DNA from: Acephala macrosclerotiorum
Lineage: Eukaryota; Ascomycota; Leotiomycetes; Helotiales; Mollisiaceae
Reading direction: 5' to 3'
Assembly (NCBI GenBank): GCA_014904845.1
Contig: MU119224.1
Coordinates: 310,001 to 374,000, forward strand
DNA: 64,000 nt
Shown here: in pieces, positions 43,828-55,600 of the stretch
How the letters are laid out: every line of letters begins with the position of its first letter
Numbering within the stretch: position 1 is the first letter of the stretch
Notes under the pieces: generated by a model
The model's input: the letters and a program-made list of their open reading frames with translations, nothing else
What the model was told of the DNA's origin: nothing
Databases searched by the model: none
Program-made: the position numbers and the translations under genes

Positions 43828-44644
43828 CTAATCTAATGTATCGTCGCTAACATTGAGTTAGGAGAGTGGTTTAGCGAGAATAGGTTGGGGTCTGAGATAG
43901 TGCGTAGTACGAGATCATAGGTTGAGTTCCTTGCTGTGGTAAATTACGAAGCGTTGTTAAGCTGAGGCTGAGTGAGCGGCTTGAGGCCCAAAGTATGATT
44001 CGGCATGCGGTTCTAGAATGAAGACAGCGATGGCAGTAGTTTGTTTATGACTAAATGAACTTCGATTACACCCCCGAGAACTGCAGCTCTGAAGCACTTT
44101 TTCTAGTGGTGAAACTCCGTAAACATCATCTTGCCACAGAGTTTCCAAAGTCAAAGTTGACAGAGCTATACCGCGGGATGAATACCAGTGTCACCATTGT
44201 CACCTTTCACCCGAGCACCCCGCGGCTGTGTCGTACCATCATGATACTAAAAAAAAAAAATCGTTATCCGTTCCAGTGGATGGGTCAGCTTTAACGGGCT
44301 ACGAAGTCTTCCGAGAACCATCCGGACCTGCCCAGTAGCAGAAATGGGTAGTTGTGTTCAGAACCGATGGAGTTTTAGGCTAGATTAGGGACTGTTCCTA
44401 TTGATTCTGCTCGTGGAGGAATCACGATAGCACATTCGTGTTTAGATCTTGAAAGTTATTCTGTATTCTTCTCCCTTTTCTTTGAACTTCTCGGCTTCGT
44501 TGTGCATAGAGCTCAACTTCGCGTTCTTAGGAGCCGCCCGCAAAGAAGATCCAAAGATAGAAACTATTAATTACAAATGATGCATAATAGCGCCAATATG
44601 TGCGAGCATCGACACTTATGGAAACTAGAAATAGAAGAAAAGAT
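43828..44644. other. Intergenic region
   Basis: No gene is supported. It contains the LSB5 3' flank and a 13-base A run near 44250. Sequence from 44540 leads into the PAC1-like fragment. Confidence 0.45.
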
Positions 44645-44780
44645 ATCAAGCAAGTCAGCAGTGCCACGGCATTACGAGAAGAGCTTAATATTGGCGATAG
44701 CTTCGATGCTGCGACTGGTAAGTATGAGGGGCTATTGGAGAAGAAATGGATGACCGTTGTGCGATTAGAGAAGGACGGCG
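44645..44780 (+). pseudogene. Isolated fragment of a PAC1/LIS1 (nuclear distribution) gene
   Basis: One frame reads [20 protein letters not shown] and then [19 protein letters not shown]. This is the LisH/coiled-coil junction characteristic of PAC1/LIS1 dynein regulators (family: LREELN..., [20 protein letters not shown]). Only about 45 residues are recognisable. The preceding dimerisation helix is garbled, the sequence diverges after VVRLEKD, and none of the seven WD40 repeats follows. There is no plausible start or splice context. It is best explained as a duplicated, decayed gene piece; the functional PAC1 should be elsewhere in the genome. Confidence 0.75.
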
Positions 44781-45051
44781 AACCTACAATCATTCTAGAA
44801 GCGATTAGTAATTTATTGATCTCGTACCGGTACTACAGTGTATGTACGTACCATCGCCAACTACCGCGTCATAGCACTTTTTTGGGGTGAGGCCACGGCC
44901 TTTTATCGTTATTAAATGCATGCCTTTCCGAATATACTTGGTAGCTACTCGCTTTTGCCTCAGAAGGGTCACTATATGATATGGTGCGCTCTTGGTCTTG
45001 AAGGCCTCCCCTCTGGTACACCTGGAAGACTATTCCGCGCCTAGGGTTTAT

Positions 45052-45300
45052 TACGGAGGTACAGCGGGTAAGTATTGTCAGTTTAGACAAGGGTCTGAAC
45101 GCTACACACGATTTCAACATTTCGTAACTTTTGCCATATTTAACCAAAAAAACTTCATTTTAAGGCTAAAATCTTTTTAAAAGAGGGCTATAAACTTGTC
45201 TTTTTTTGTATTTTTGTAGTACGTTTTAGTTGTGATGCAAGGAGGCAAACTTGTAATCCCTGCTAGCGCTGTGTCAATACTTACCCGCTGTACCTCCGTA
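45052..45300. mobile_element. 249-bp MITE with perfect 26-bp inverted ends and TA termini
   Basis: The left end TACGGAGGTACAGCGGGT... at 45052-45077 is repeated exactly in inverted orientation at 45275-45300. Each end starts or stops with TA, as expected of a TA target-site duplication of Tc1/mariner-type transposases. The interior is AT-rich (runs such as CTTTTTTTGTATTTTTGTAG) and has no coding potential. Perfect ends suggest recent insertion. It stops 17 bp before the start codon of the downstream gene. Confidence 0.88.
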
Positions 45301-45317
45301 GACTCTCTATCCTCAAG

Positions 45318-46480
45318 ATGCCTTTCTCAGACTGGCCCGGCGGCATACCAGACTACATTAAATTCGATGAGGCTCCCATTCCCTACGACGATATCGACTC
45401 CTTGACAAACGGCTGGCGATATTTCATCAAAGTAAATAAGCCCCCGGACCTCAGTCAATTTAGTAAATTTAATGCTAACCATAATACAGGAGAAATGGCT
45501 TCCTCGTCCTACCAGCAAACCCACAGACACACTAGGACAGTTAAGTTCTCTTTCCCTCTTACCAACTTCCGATCAGAACCCATCGTACGAGGTTCAGCAA
45601 CGGCGATCGCTCGTGACGGAGTGGGCGCAAGCCCCTCAGTCATTCCGCGACCACTACCAAACCTTGGCAGCATCCACGCCTACAAAGTGGGAGTCGCGAA
45701 GCTTTCGTTCCGAACTGTGTGGCTATGTCCCAAACGACGACCAAGCCAAGTTCGACTGGTACACTTGCATTGCTCCTCTCGATACTCCGCATAATCGAGC
45801 ACTATGGACTAAGCTGCGCATACTATCATATGACATCTCGAACGGTGATATGATACAGGGCATCGTTACGCCCAGCCTGGTCTCCCAGTCACCGCACTCA
45901 ACTCGCCCTTCCTTGGAGTTGACGGATATCTGTAAATTGTGGGCAGTCGAGAACGCAGACTTTGTCAACATGGCGATGACAGCGCACGGGACTGTCGTCT
46001 TCCAAGGTCGAAATGAATGGGTTATAGTTGACCAGAAATCGTTGGAGACCGGAATGCTTCTTTACATCGGATTTGAGAGCAACGGTAGCCCCTGGAAGAA
46101 GCTACGAATCACCGTGCTTGAATTAAACAACATTTGGGCGTGGAAATACGGCTTGGGAAAGGGTGTCCAGGAAATGAGGCATTCTTATGGGTATGACAAG
46201 AACTGGGAGGATGTTGATGAGGGGAAAGCCGGAGATGAGTAAGTCTCGACTGGGATGAAGAGTTTGCTGCAGATGCTGATTGACTCGTAGGATTAACATG
46301 ACACGACCAATACTTCACCTTCTTCAAGATTTTTCCGCCATGACCCACTCCTATTTCGACGGTAGAAGCGAAGAACAGTGGAGGAAATTAGTGGAAAAGA
46401 TTGCTCCGGGGTATTTGGCCCTCGAGGAAGCAGGGAAATCTGAGGACTATGACCATTCCAGATTCATGAGGACTCCGTAA
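45318..46480 (+). CDS. Conserved fungal protein of unknown function
   Basis: Three exons (45318-45431, 45490-46238, 46291-46480) encode 350 residues. It begins MPFSDWPGGIPDYIKFDEAP and has IDSLTNGWRYFIKEKWLPRP across the first intron. The centre (ELCGYVPNDDQAKFDWYTCI, MAMTAHGTVVFQGRNEWVIV) is rich in aromatics and looks globular. The last exon reads TRPILHLLQDFSAMTHSYFD. There is no signal peptide or membrane span. I do not recognise a family. The 249-bp MITE ends 17 bp upstream, so transcription probably starts within or beyond it, or the original 5' end has been displaced. Confidence 0.75.
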
Positions 46481-47069
46481 ACGAGGTCCGAATCATTGCT
46501 TTTCGGCCATCACAAGCCATATTATTTTAAACCTAACCTTGAGTGTTCTTTTGAGAAGGCTGGGTTTGCAAAAAGCCAATTTTCTTTCGAGCTATCTAGT
46601 GTTACAATTAATGTTCAACAAACGTCTCAGACTTGGAGATCTAAGCATGTCTACGCCTATGATTTTGCTTATGCAGTTGCTCATGGTTATAATGGGATCT
46701 TGATCTTGGGGTCGGTGTTATCATAGCCTCTGCGGGGTGATCTTCAGCAATCTGCAGCACCTCTAGCTCTCTGGTGATCTAGTCCAAGATGTCCATTCGA
46801 TGGTGACCTTTCTCGGTTTTGTTTGCTTCATCCTCCTCACTTTCCTCCTCTACATCTAATAGTCGAACATCTGCTAAAATATCAGCTTCCAAGTTAGGTT
46901 TTGGGCACGTGAGAAGATGGCTTAAATGGAAGGTGAACAAGAGGCCTTGGAAGTGACTTGCTCTCCCGGACTTATGTTGCACTTGGTATCTGATTGACTG
47001 ACCTTTGATGACCCAGTTGACTGTGTCTTCAGGATCTAAGCTCCTCTTTGTCAAAACATCCGGAGCCTC
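46481..47069. other. Region between a conserved gene and the chitinase pseudogene
   Basis: A minus-strand frame at 47054-46779 (91 codons, ending DVEEESEEDEANKTEKGHHR) looks protein-like. It may be the end of the adjacent GH18 pseudogene in another frame or an unrelated remnant. No independent gene is supported. Confidence 0.35.
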
Positions 47070-49615
47070 AAATGTAATGAAACAGGGGGTCGTTGCCCAG
47101 CGGGAGAAAAACCCAGCGTGATGGTATTCACCACGCCCGCGGTCACATATCCGCTCATAAGTACATCACCCAGAACGGATATCCTGAATTTAACTTGTGG
47201 GGTTAGGGTTACTACAGAACAATTAGCAAATGTTGCTTGACGTTATAATCCCAATACTTGCGTGCAAGGTTTCCGGTAGCGGTAACGGATGCATCAAATG
47301 TCGGTTCGATTGAGTAGGTCTGCTTGTAGGGATCATTTGAATCGTCGAGAGTTCCAGGGGCGATACTAGCTGCGATTCCGTCGCTATCTTGGGGGAAATA
47401 GACTTCAGCTTTGGCCCATGCGACGGAGACACCGGCATTGAGCACCCCGGATACTTTCAAAGATGCGTCCATGGAGCCGGTGAGGTCAAATTCAGGCCCA
47501 ATGCTGATGAGCCCTTTGATGGACAAGCCTGGAAGAATGGCTCTGCTGATGATATCGACGACGTCGGAGTTAGCTTGAATGATGGCATCACCTCGGAGAG
47601 TCATCAAGATCCGTGGTATAGTTAGCCTTCCCAATCCATGGCAGTATTTAGCATCGAGAAGTAGGGAAACTAACAGCAGCAGCGGGCGAGACTGCAAAGT
47701 ATCCATATGAAGCGATGAGGTTCGGGCTGGGCAAGATGGACCCCTCGAAATAGTACACATATTGAGCACCAAGACCGAGGTGAATGTTCAAGTCCAGATC
47801 CAAGGTCGTTGTTAGACCAGTAGCAGGGCATGTCTTAGAGAAATAGAAGAGCTTTATAGTCTCGTCATACTCGAGAGGAAGGTATCCAGTGTCCTGTTTG
47901 ACGATCGTAGTAACCCTTGTCAGCCAGTCACTGAAAGCCCCAAACCAACGCTTTCTGTTTTGGGCAGGCGTGTCCATGATGTCGTCCCTACGGTTTCCCC
48001 ATCATTAGCCGTCATTCGTAGCCAGGGTTTGCATACTTCCTGTCAAGGAGAATGAAATCAAATGCAAATCTGTCAACATACCAGTATTCCAAAAGGTTAG
48101 TGTACTGTAGTCGATCCGACAGGCTCGAGACTGATGATCCTGGCTTAAGGTCCCGCTCCCAGAGCCACAGGCATCTTGACGATGGTATTCGAGGCTCCTT
48201 TTCGAAAATGGCCTCGCAGCCGGTTAGGTTGAGGCACTGAATGCTGTATGTCTCAAGAACATTGTGGAAAGCGTCGTTCCGTTTGGTGAAGACGTCACGC
48301 TTCTTGATACTTCTTTTAGAAAGGGCAGAGTCGTCACCGAGGAAGCTCCACTGATCAACAAGTGACTTGCTATACGCTGCTGTGTCTCTATCAACCATGA
48401 CGAAGGCAAAGGGATCCTTAGACGCGTCGTCCGTGGCTGTAGCAAAATAAGCATATAATTACAAAGGAGAGAGGAAATATGATGGACCCACCATCGTCAT
48501 TTGATGTTTCCTCTATAGCATACTCGTGGCTCACATGAGTGGTATCAGGATAGGTAAACAGGTCCGTGGGCTGACAGGCCAGTCCGAGGCGGCTGTTGGA
48601 GAATCACAACAGTATTTCAGATATGCGGTTGTGCATTCGTCGTACGATCCTTCAATTGTCGTGTTTTCGATCTCAGATCTTTGCGTTATCAGGATTTTGT
48701 CACTAGGGCAACTCGAAGTACAGTAGTCTCCGCCATAGCAAGCACAACCCGTATATGTATCTAGGGACATGTCAGAAAAATATGCTATAAGGAATGGATT
48801 TCCACTAACCTTCACTCGGACAACAAAACTGAGATTTGCCTCCATCGCATAGCTCCGAATCTTGGTTCAGATCTACAAAGGATTTCTATCAGTAAGAATC
48901 CCGCACATATAAGGTGTTGTACTCACTTGATCCAGCATAGACAGAAACATTGGGGCTGGTATAGAATCCGGAGTCGCAGGAGCCGCCACATGCAGTCCAA
49001 GAACAGAGTTCCAACTCTGGATCGGTGGCGCAATACAGAGATCGTTTGTTTAGAAGACAACTGACATTTCCTGTCTGATCGATGTATCCATCTGCGATCA
49101 GCTCGAAATATCCTGTGCCACAGAAGTCGGCCCCCGCACCAGTGCAGATGGAATCGTCACTGCCTGCTCCTGCTCCTTCCCAAGTACACCCAACTAGCAT
49201 CGCATCTGATGGGCAACAGATCAAACGATACTGAGAATCCGGGTCTTCTTCCTGGATTGTTTTGCCAGCAGTGCACAAATTGTCGTCGGGATCTTCGATG
49301 ACACCCAAGGACCCCGAATGTATGTAATCGAGCACGCTGTACCCTGATTTCCATTGGCCAGTATTCTAATCGACACACGAGGATACGTAGCAATCTGCAC
49401 TGGCGTACGCATTGTAGGCCGAGACAAGTGTCATAGGGTCTTCACCACTCGTCAACAGCGGCCCAACATTGATCGACTTGCCTGTCAAAGCACTTAATGC
49501 CTGCTAATCATAAGTATCTAAGTCTACAGCCCGGATACGCAAACCTCTAAGACAATGGTCGTTTACGTAAGAAACTTTTTGTTGGAAAGTGGTGTTGTCG
49601 TCGTATGATACCCAT
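47070..49615 (-). pseudogene. 5'-truncated GH18 chitinase pseudogene (subgroup C-like)
   Basis: Reading from 49615 downwards, WVSYDDNTTFQQKVSYVNDH and then RAVDLDTYD match the end of a GH18 catalytic barrel. The long Cys-rich and beta-rich C-terminal region of subgroup C chitinases follows: YRLICCPSDAMLVGC, GADFCGTGYFELIADGY, SRCLWLWERDL, LDLDLNIHLGLGAQYVYYFE, IKGLISIGPEFDLTGSMDAS. Introns can be placed between several pieces. The frame is broken by TAG at 49504-49506, TAG at 49366-49368, a one-base loss near 48567 (WPVSP then TDLFTYPDTTHVS) and further shifts towards 47200. The catalytic barrel (DxDxE) upstream of 49615 is absent. The sequence stops exactly at an acceptor-like TTCTTAG. It is dead and truncated. 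Confidence 0.78.
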
Positions 49616-52600
49616 CTAAGAAGGGGAAAGAGAATGCATACGTTTGTATGAGAGAATTCCAATTTCCGAGCAAAAGATTAAAGTGTACATGTTCAGCAAA
49701 AGCAAGAATTGCCAGTTGAGGAGGAAGAACATTCGCACGCATATTTGGTTCCGAGGGCTATTTGGTAGTAAGCTGGGCCATTCTCTTGTATATAAGAAGT
49801 TCAATAACTCAATAAGGAAGGCACTAAACAAATGGGTTCTTGTTTTTAAGAAATACGATCTGCAACAAAGGCAATACAATATCCACCGAAAGTTGAGAAC
49901 CGCGGCGGTGGAGCGGGGCGGAGCAAGGTGCGATATGCAACAATTCTCCTTTTTCAACCTCACTTTCAAGCCCCAACTCAATGTCCCAAATGTTGCCCGG
50001 CTTGTCGAAATGGAAAAAGGGCTTACTTGGGGTGTAAAAATGAAACAAGCCCCCGACTCAAGTCCTGAAATTCGGCGGTGACAAGAGAGGCAATTGCTCT
50101 CGAATCCAGGATGGATTTCCAGGGGTTCAAGGTACATCGCAACGGCCTGCACCAAAGCAACAGGTAATGAATGTACTTCAAAGCTACACCAACACTCGCT
50201 AAAAGAAAGGGGTGCCTAGGAAAGTAGCCTCCTGCTTTCCCCGTAATACGAACACGACATCGGATCCATCCCGCCTCCAGCGAAAATTGTGAGAAATCCC
50301 AACAAAAGCTTTACGAGCACAACACCAACACTTTCTCGATATCATCCTGACCCGACCTTAATTCCCTTTTGGGAATTCCGACTCTATATAAGCGCAAGTC
50401 ATTTTGAATATTGGCCCGTATCTGCATCTCTCCCAACCACTTTCGGCTGAACAGTATATGGGAAATTAGACTTTGAGGCTTGAAGAGCGACGATCAAGCA
50501 CAGACGGGAGTAACGTGGCAGATGCAAACTACCCGCTGTCAACGCTCCTTCGGAATAGGGTCCTCCGAGCTCGCTATCATATTAAAACCTTAATCAAGAC
50601 TTGAAAGATGACTAGAATAGCCGAGGTAGGTAACTGTAACAAGACTCTCGACTCACAGAACATTCAAAGTCCAAGACCGAGAATGATGACTGTACATGCA
50701 TATCCTTCCCGCAAACTCATTGAGTCATCATCAGTTTGTTAATATTGCATGACATGATCGGTATAAAGTTGAGTATGCGATCTCGGAATCCTCGGAACCT
50801 CATCGGCATCTCAAAACCTTAACCACTTGATTAACAAATCCAATCCAAGTCAACATGCATGCATAATCGCCTCGCTGAGCATCGAACGAAATGCGCACCA
50901 ATGAAATAATTCCTCAAAATAAACAATCCCTACCCCAGAAAACATGAACAAATAAACCAAAAAATAAAATGCATGGATGGATGAAATTAACTCAATCGTC
51001 TTTTCCTGGGAAAGAAATGATCCTTGAAAGGAATTAACGTTTCTGGGACAGAAGGAAGACAATTTCTCGGACTGATGATGAACTGACTAACCCCCACTTG
51101 CCGTTTTCAGGACCCCGGTGCGGGGTAGCTACTTCCTTAACCAGGGCTTTCCATCCCTCCATGGGAATGTTTTCTTCCGATTTTCCTAGGGGTGACAAAA
51201 ATGAAAAGTCATGATTCATTCCTCTAAGATGAGAATGGGAGCCAAAGCGGTGACTCATTGTTTTGACATTGTTGAAGGTCATGATTATTGTGGGTGGCAA
51301 AGTGGCTGAGTGCGGGGATGAAAGCTGACAAGCTGGAGGGGTTTTGGCAAGGGCAAGGGCGTTACGAAGACGAGTTTTAGGGCTCGTGATCAATGTTGTT
51401 TGGGGAAGGAAATATCTTCATGGAACTAGCCACGTCGGATGTCATGTCGTTTTTTCAACGCAGAGAGTGAGTTGAAGTGCCTAGCTTCAAGGACATTTCA
51501 AATATGAGCTACCGTGAGCATGGATATGAAGATCATACCATACAATCATCGTATACTTTTGGCTTTGTGAAAAACCTGGAAGCATTGCGGACATTGTTTT
51601 GAACCTGATTTGAGCTGAAAGTATTGTCATAAAAATCAAGCAAAGCATGGACAGGGCGAGACTTTTGCCCTTTGGGCAATACATTGGAGCTTGGCTAGAA
51701 GTGAAAAATCGCAGTTTCCAATTTCGAGATCTGTCATGCAGAACGATCGATAGAACAACGCACAAGACTCCATTGCTGGAGTGGCCTCGAGGCACGTGAC
51801 CGAAAATATATCTTCTTCAAAATAACAACATCAATTGCAAACGTAATGGCGGTCTCACAGGGCGTCACTTGAACTCAAATCCTGCCTGGCCATCCTCCCG
51901 GTAAACCAAAGCAAACAAACAAGAAAGTTGATGGTCGTCTGACTCGCGACCATCATACCCATCTTAACCCTCGCAAAAGACTTCATCCACATCTTAGCCC
52001 ACAAAACCTGATTCAAGCAAACAACAAAGCAAACACTGCCACAACTATTCTCAGTAATTTCCAGACATCTCAACTGACCACGGCAATCCCAAATACCCCG
52101 TCCCGCATCCGTACCTATCAAAAAATTCCAAACCTTAAAAAACTCCAATGTTTTTATCCCCATGCCCGTGTCTGCACCTCATCGTCATCGCTTTCCAGAA
52201 AAAAAGGCCGAGTCCCCAACCAAGCTTTTGGTGGTCTCTGTTCGGAGTCCCCACTTGGGAAATTCCCCTCTCATTCGTGTCAGCTTACCACCGCAGTTCA
52301 GCCAGCCAAACCTTCTCGAAACCGTTAAATACCGACCCCATAATCAGGCAGCAAGAGCTTAAAGAAATGGTCGCTTTGGACGATCGTTTGGTCCAGACTC
52401 TTCTGTCAAATGGGAGATTGTCTGTTGGACTGCCGCGATAGGGGAGCTTTGTAGCAACGGGATACCGAAAGGTGGTGTGATGTACAATAGGTACATGTAC
52501 ACGGTGACATGGCCAAGCTTGAAGTTCATGCGTCCGCAGTGGCTAATATTTATCTTGCATCTCGTTCGTTGCAGAAGTTGCGAGTGTGATTGAAAATCTT

Positions 52601-55600
52601 GGAGATCACTGGGTTGAACAGAGAGTTCGAACTGGCGGTGAGGCTGTTCAGCCTTGCGGTGAGGGGTGAGGTGAAAGGATGTGCGTTATCCGAAGTTCCC
52701 CGGAATGCTACCGTTGTCAAATATACTTTATTATTTGCGCCTCTTGTTATTTTTATTATTCTGTTCGTTATCATGACGACACATACCGCTCTTCGTATCT
52801 TCTTGCTCCTCGAGTCCCATGTGAGGAGCATGGGATTCAGGCTAAATGGAAAAGGACAGTGGCATGTACTAGCGATATCTGTGGTACTGCAACCCACCGG
52901 ACCCCTAGAAACTAAACCTCTGAGATTGCGGGTACCCAATAAACAGCAAGTCACCCACCGAATCCAAAACCTTCCTTGCATGTCTCCAAGTACCCCCTAC
53001 CAGCCAGCCTTGCCAAAATTATATCTGGCAGAAACGTAACCAGAACATAACTAGAACAGACCCTAAAAATCTCAGTTGGAGAAGGAGGTCCACAGCTTGT
53101 GTGTCAAACGAGATCTCGAACTGGGTGGAGAAATATATGGACACTCACGAAAAAGAGAAGGGCCGTGATGAGTATTCAGCCTTGCTATTTTCATGTGAAG
53201 ATATCCACCACGAAACAATAGCCTTGTGGCGGCGGGAGACTTCGTTCTCCGGCTGTTCAAGTCCCTGGATCAAGCGTCGTCGAGGTGAAGAAATTTGCTC
53301 ATGTAGTGCTTACCAGCCACACTCAACACTTTTGACCATTTCGAAATTTTCTAGGGTCATGAAAAGAATTCGAAAAAGAATTCGAAATAATAATAAAAAT
53401 AAAGAATAGAATAATCCAAAAGGGAAAGAAGTCTCCAAGCGCCGAAGAACGGTGTGGCATCGCAAGCCCACCAATCAGCTCAGTGGCTCACCGCTTTATG
53501 CAAAGTCAACACTAACATTTTTATGCGCTCCCTTTTCCTATCAATTTTCTCGCGCACAAATCATTCCTCACTCTTCACCAACCATTACCATCACCGCCAT
53601 CAAATGTACTACTCATTCGTTCAATCATCCGGCCTCTCACCTCAGCCATACATTCACCGGCAATTATCCCTCTTGTTCACTTTACGAGCTGTGCACCCCA
53701 TACACCCCATACACTCCAAACACAGTCATCCACCAGCCTCACTCAAACATACTCTCTCGCTCCCTGTGCCACTATCACTCCCTGCGCCGCAATATGGAAA
53801 ACCCTCCTTTTAGATCTCGTTCGTCGCATCTGACCAGATTCCAACATCCTGATTGCTCACATCGAGCTCACCTCGTTCTCAATCTATTAAACGTCCAATC
53901 TACCCAGCATATTCTCCGGAAGGATCGAGGTGAGATTTTATGATCTGCAGCGCAACGGTCCGCCATATTCACCGATCCATGGCGCGGATGCCTTCCCCGA
54001 ATGATACTCTGACGATGTTGCTGATGGACGACGACGATGAGGGTGTGTTGATGCTTACGCCTCGTTCATTTACCATTTTCTCTTCTTTCAAATCATGGAA
54101 CCATGAAGTTATCTGCAGCTGTGCCACGAATAAACCTGCTGCACTCCTGACATGAAGCATACAAACCTGACTGCGCGCACATGTGCTCATTTAGCTTCCC
54201 GTGAGAGGCCCTGGTAAATGCGCGAACAAACTCTCTATCAATCCTAAAGAGGCTTCGCGATCGTATAATGAGTTTCTCAGCGCTGTGATATTGCAGCTGT
54301 AGCAGGGACCACGTTCTTGGTCATTGGTTTTGACCTTGCAGCCTCAAATGTCCCTGTTTTGATATCAAATCAAGATAACGGCATCTCTTTCGACTGGGTA
54401 TCTTGATGTCTTGCAATGGCAACAAATGAACCTTGAAGGTTCTAGATCTATGGATCCAAGCTGAAAGAGTCAGCAGAGTCATTTCCCTTATCACATCAAC
54501 ATTAAGACTCAACAATTCCTTTCGCTCTTCACATGTCAACCTCACCTCCTCCTCCTCCTCCTCCTCCTCCAAACTTCTCCTCACTTACTCAGCTTCCCAA
54601 TCCCCAAATTTCATGATATCACATGCTTCCCCTCCTCTCCCCTATCCCTTATCCCCTCAAACCTCCCCCCATCTCAATCAATCATCCTCACCAAACCTCG
54701 ATCTCCAACTCCTGAACCCAAGAACGTGACGAACCCCAACACACATAACATCCAACCAACCAACCAACCCCAAAAGTGTGGTAACACAACAATCCCAGCT
54801 CCCAGGGTCTACGAACATAACACAACATCATCTCCAACCCCATCACCACATCAAGCCCCTTTCCGCCATCACGATCTATCAATCTGCCTCCTGATGCATC
54901 CTCCTACACCCGATCTCGGGGTTTACAAATATACATTGATATTGCACATTACTGGCATCACGCTCACGCTCATGCTGCTTCCGTTTCTCATTTCCGCCTC
55001 ATCCTTACCTCCCTCCACTTGTGTATGTATTGGGAGGGAAGGGGGGGTTGTCACATCACATCAAATCACAACACAATACAGCCCAACATGAAAATAATAA
55101 CAATTCACAATTCACAAACACAAACACACAAACATACAAACAGGGTAACACAACATCGCTCTGCCGCGCCGTGCCGCCTTCATCTTCAACCCATGCCAAA
55201 CCAAGCCAAGCCAAGCCATGCCATGTGCAATCAATCCCTAAAACCCGGATTCCATGAACCCCCCTCCCGTAACTGCTTTACCCTCTCTCTCCCTCTCTCT
55301 GTCTCAACCACTCAAGCAAAGCCTGAAGGAAATCGGGCAGGCCGCGGGTTTTCTTAGACGTAATAGATGATGGCTGAATGGTCTGACGTGTGACGTTCAG
55401 ACGCCCGATTTATTAAGAGAAATTGAAAAAAGAACAGCTGGAAAGGCGACTGACCTACATGGGCCCCCCGCCACAAGTAGGACGTGTACAACATAAGGCT
55501 GCCCTCACACTTTCATGATGTGTTGTACAGCATGTGAGAAAAATCGGGTTTCGTTAAGCCACTTGGTGAAGAATTTATTGTATTGGATCACGACAATCGA

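Noticed and set aside
49616..50155. A 179-codon minus-strand open frame overlapping a 145-codon plus-strand frame
   Set aside because: Both occupy the same DNA, neither has a recognisable domain, and the minus frame simply runs into the chitinase remnant's acceptor site.
52550..53039. Two overlapping open frames (149 codons plus, 143 codons minus), one with a hydrophobic helix
   Set aside because: Opposite-strand overlap without splice sites or homology; the hydrophobic stretch alone is not enough to call a gene.
53452..53943. A 163-codon plus-strand frame in C/A-rich sequence
   Set aside because: His/Ser/Pro-rich low-complexity composition with a GTG start is expected from C/A-rich non-coding DNA.
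54545..55220. Simple repeats considered as CRISPR-like or telomere-like arrays
   Set aside because: Units are 3-6 bases without spacers; these are ordinary microsatellites in a eukaryotic genome.
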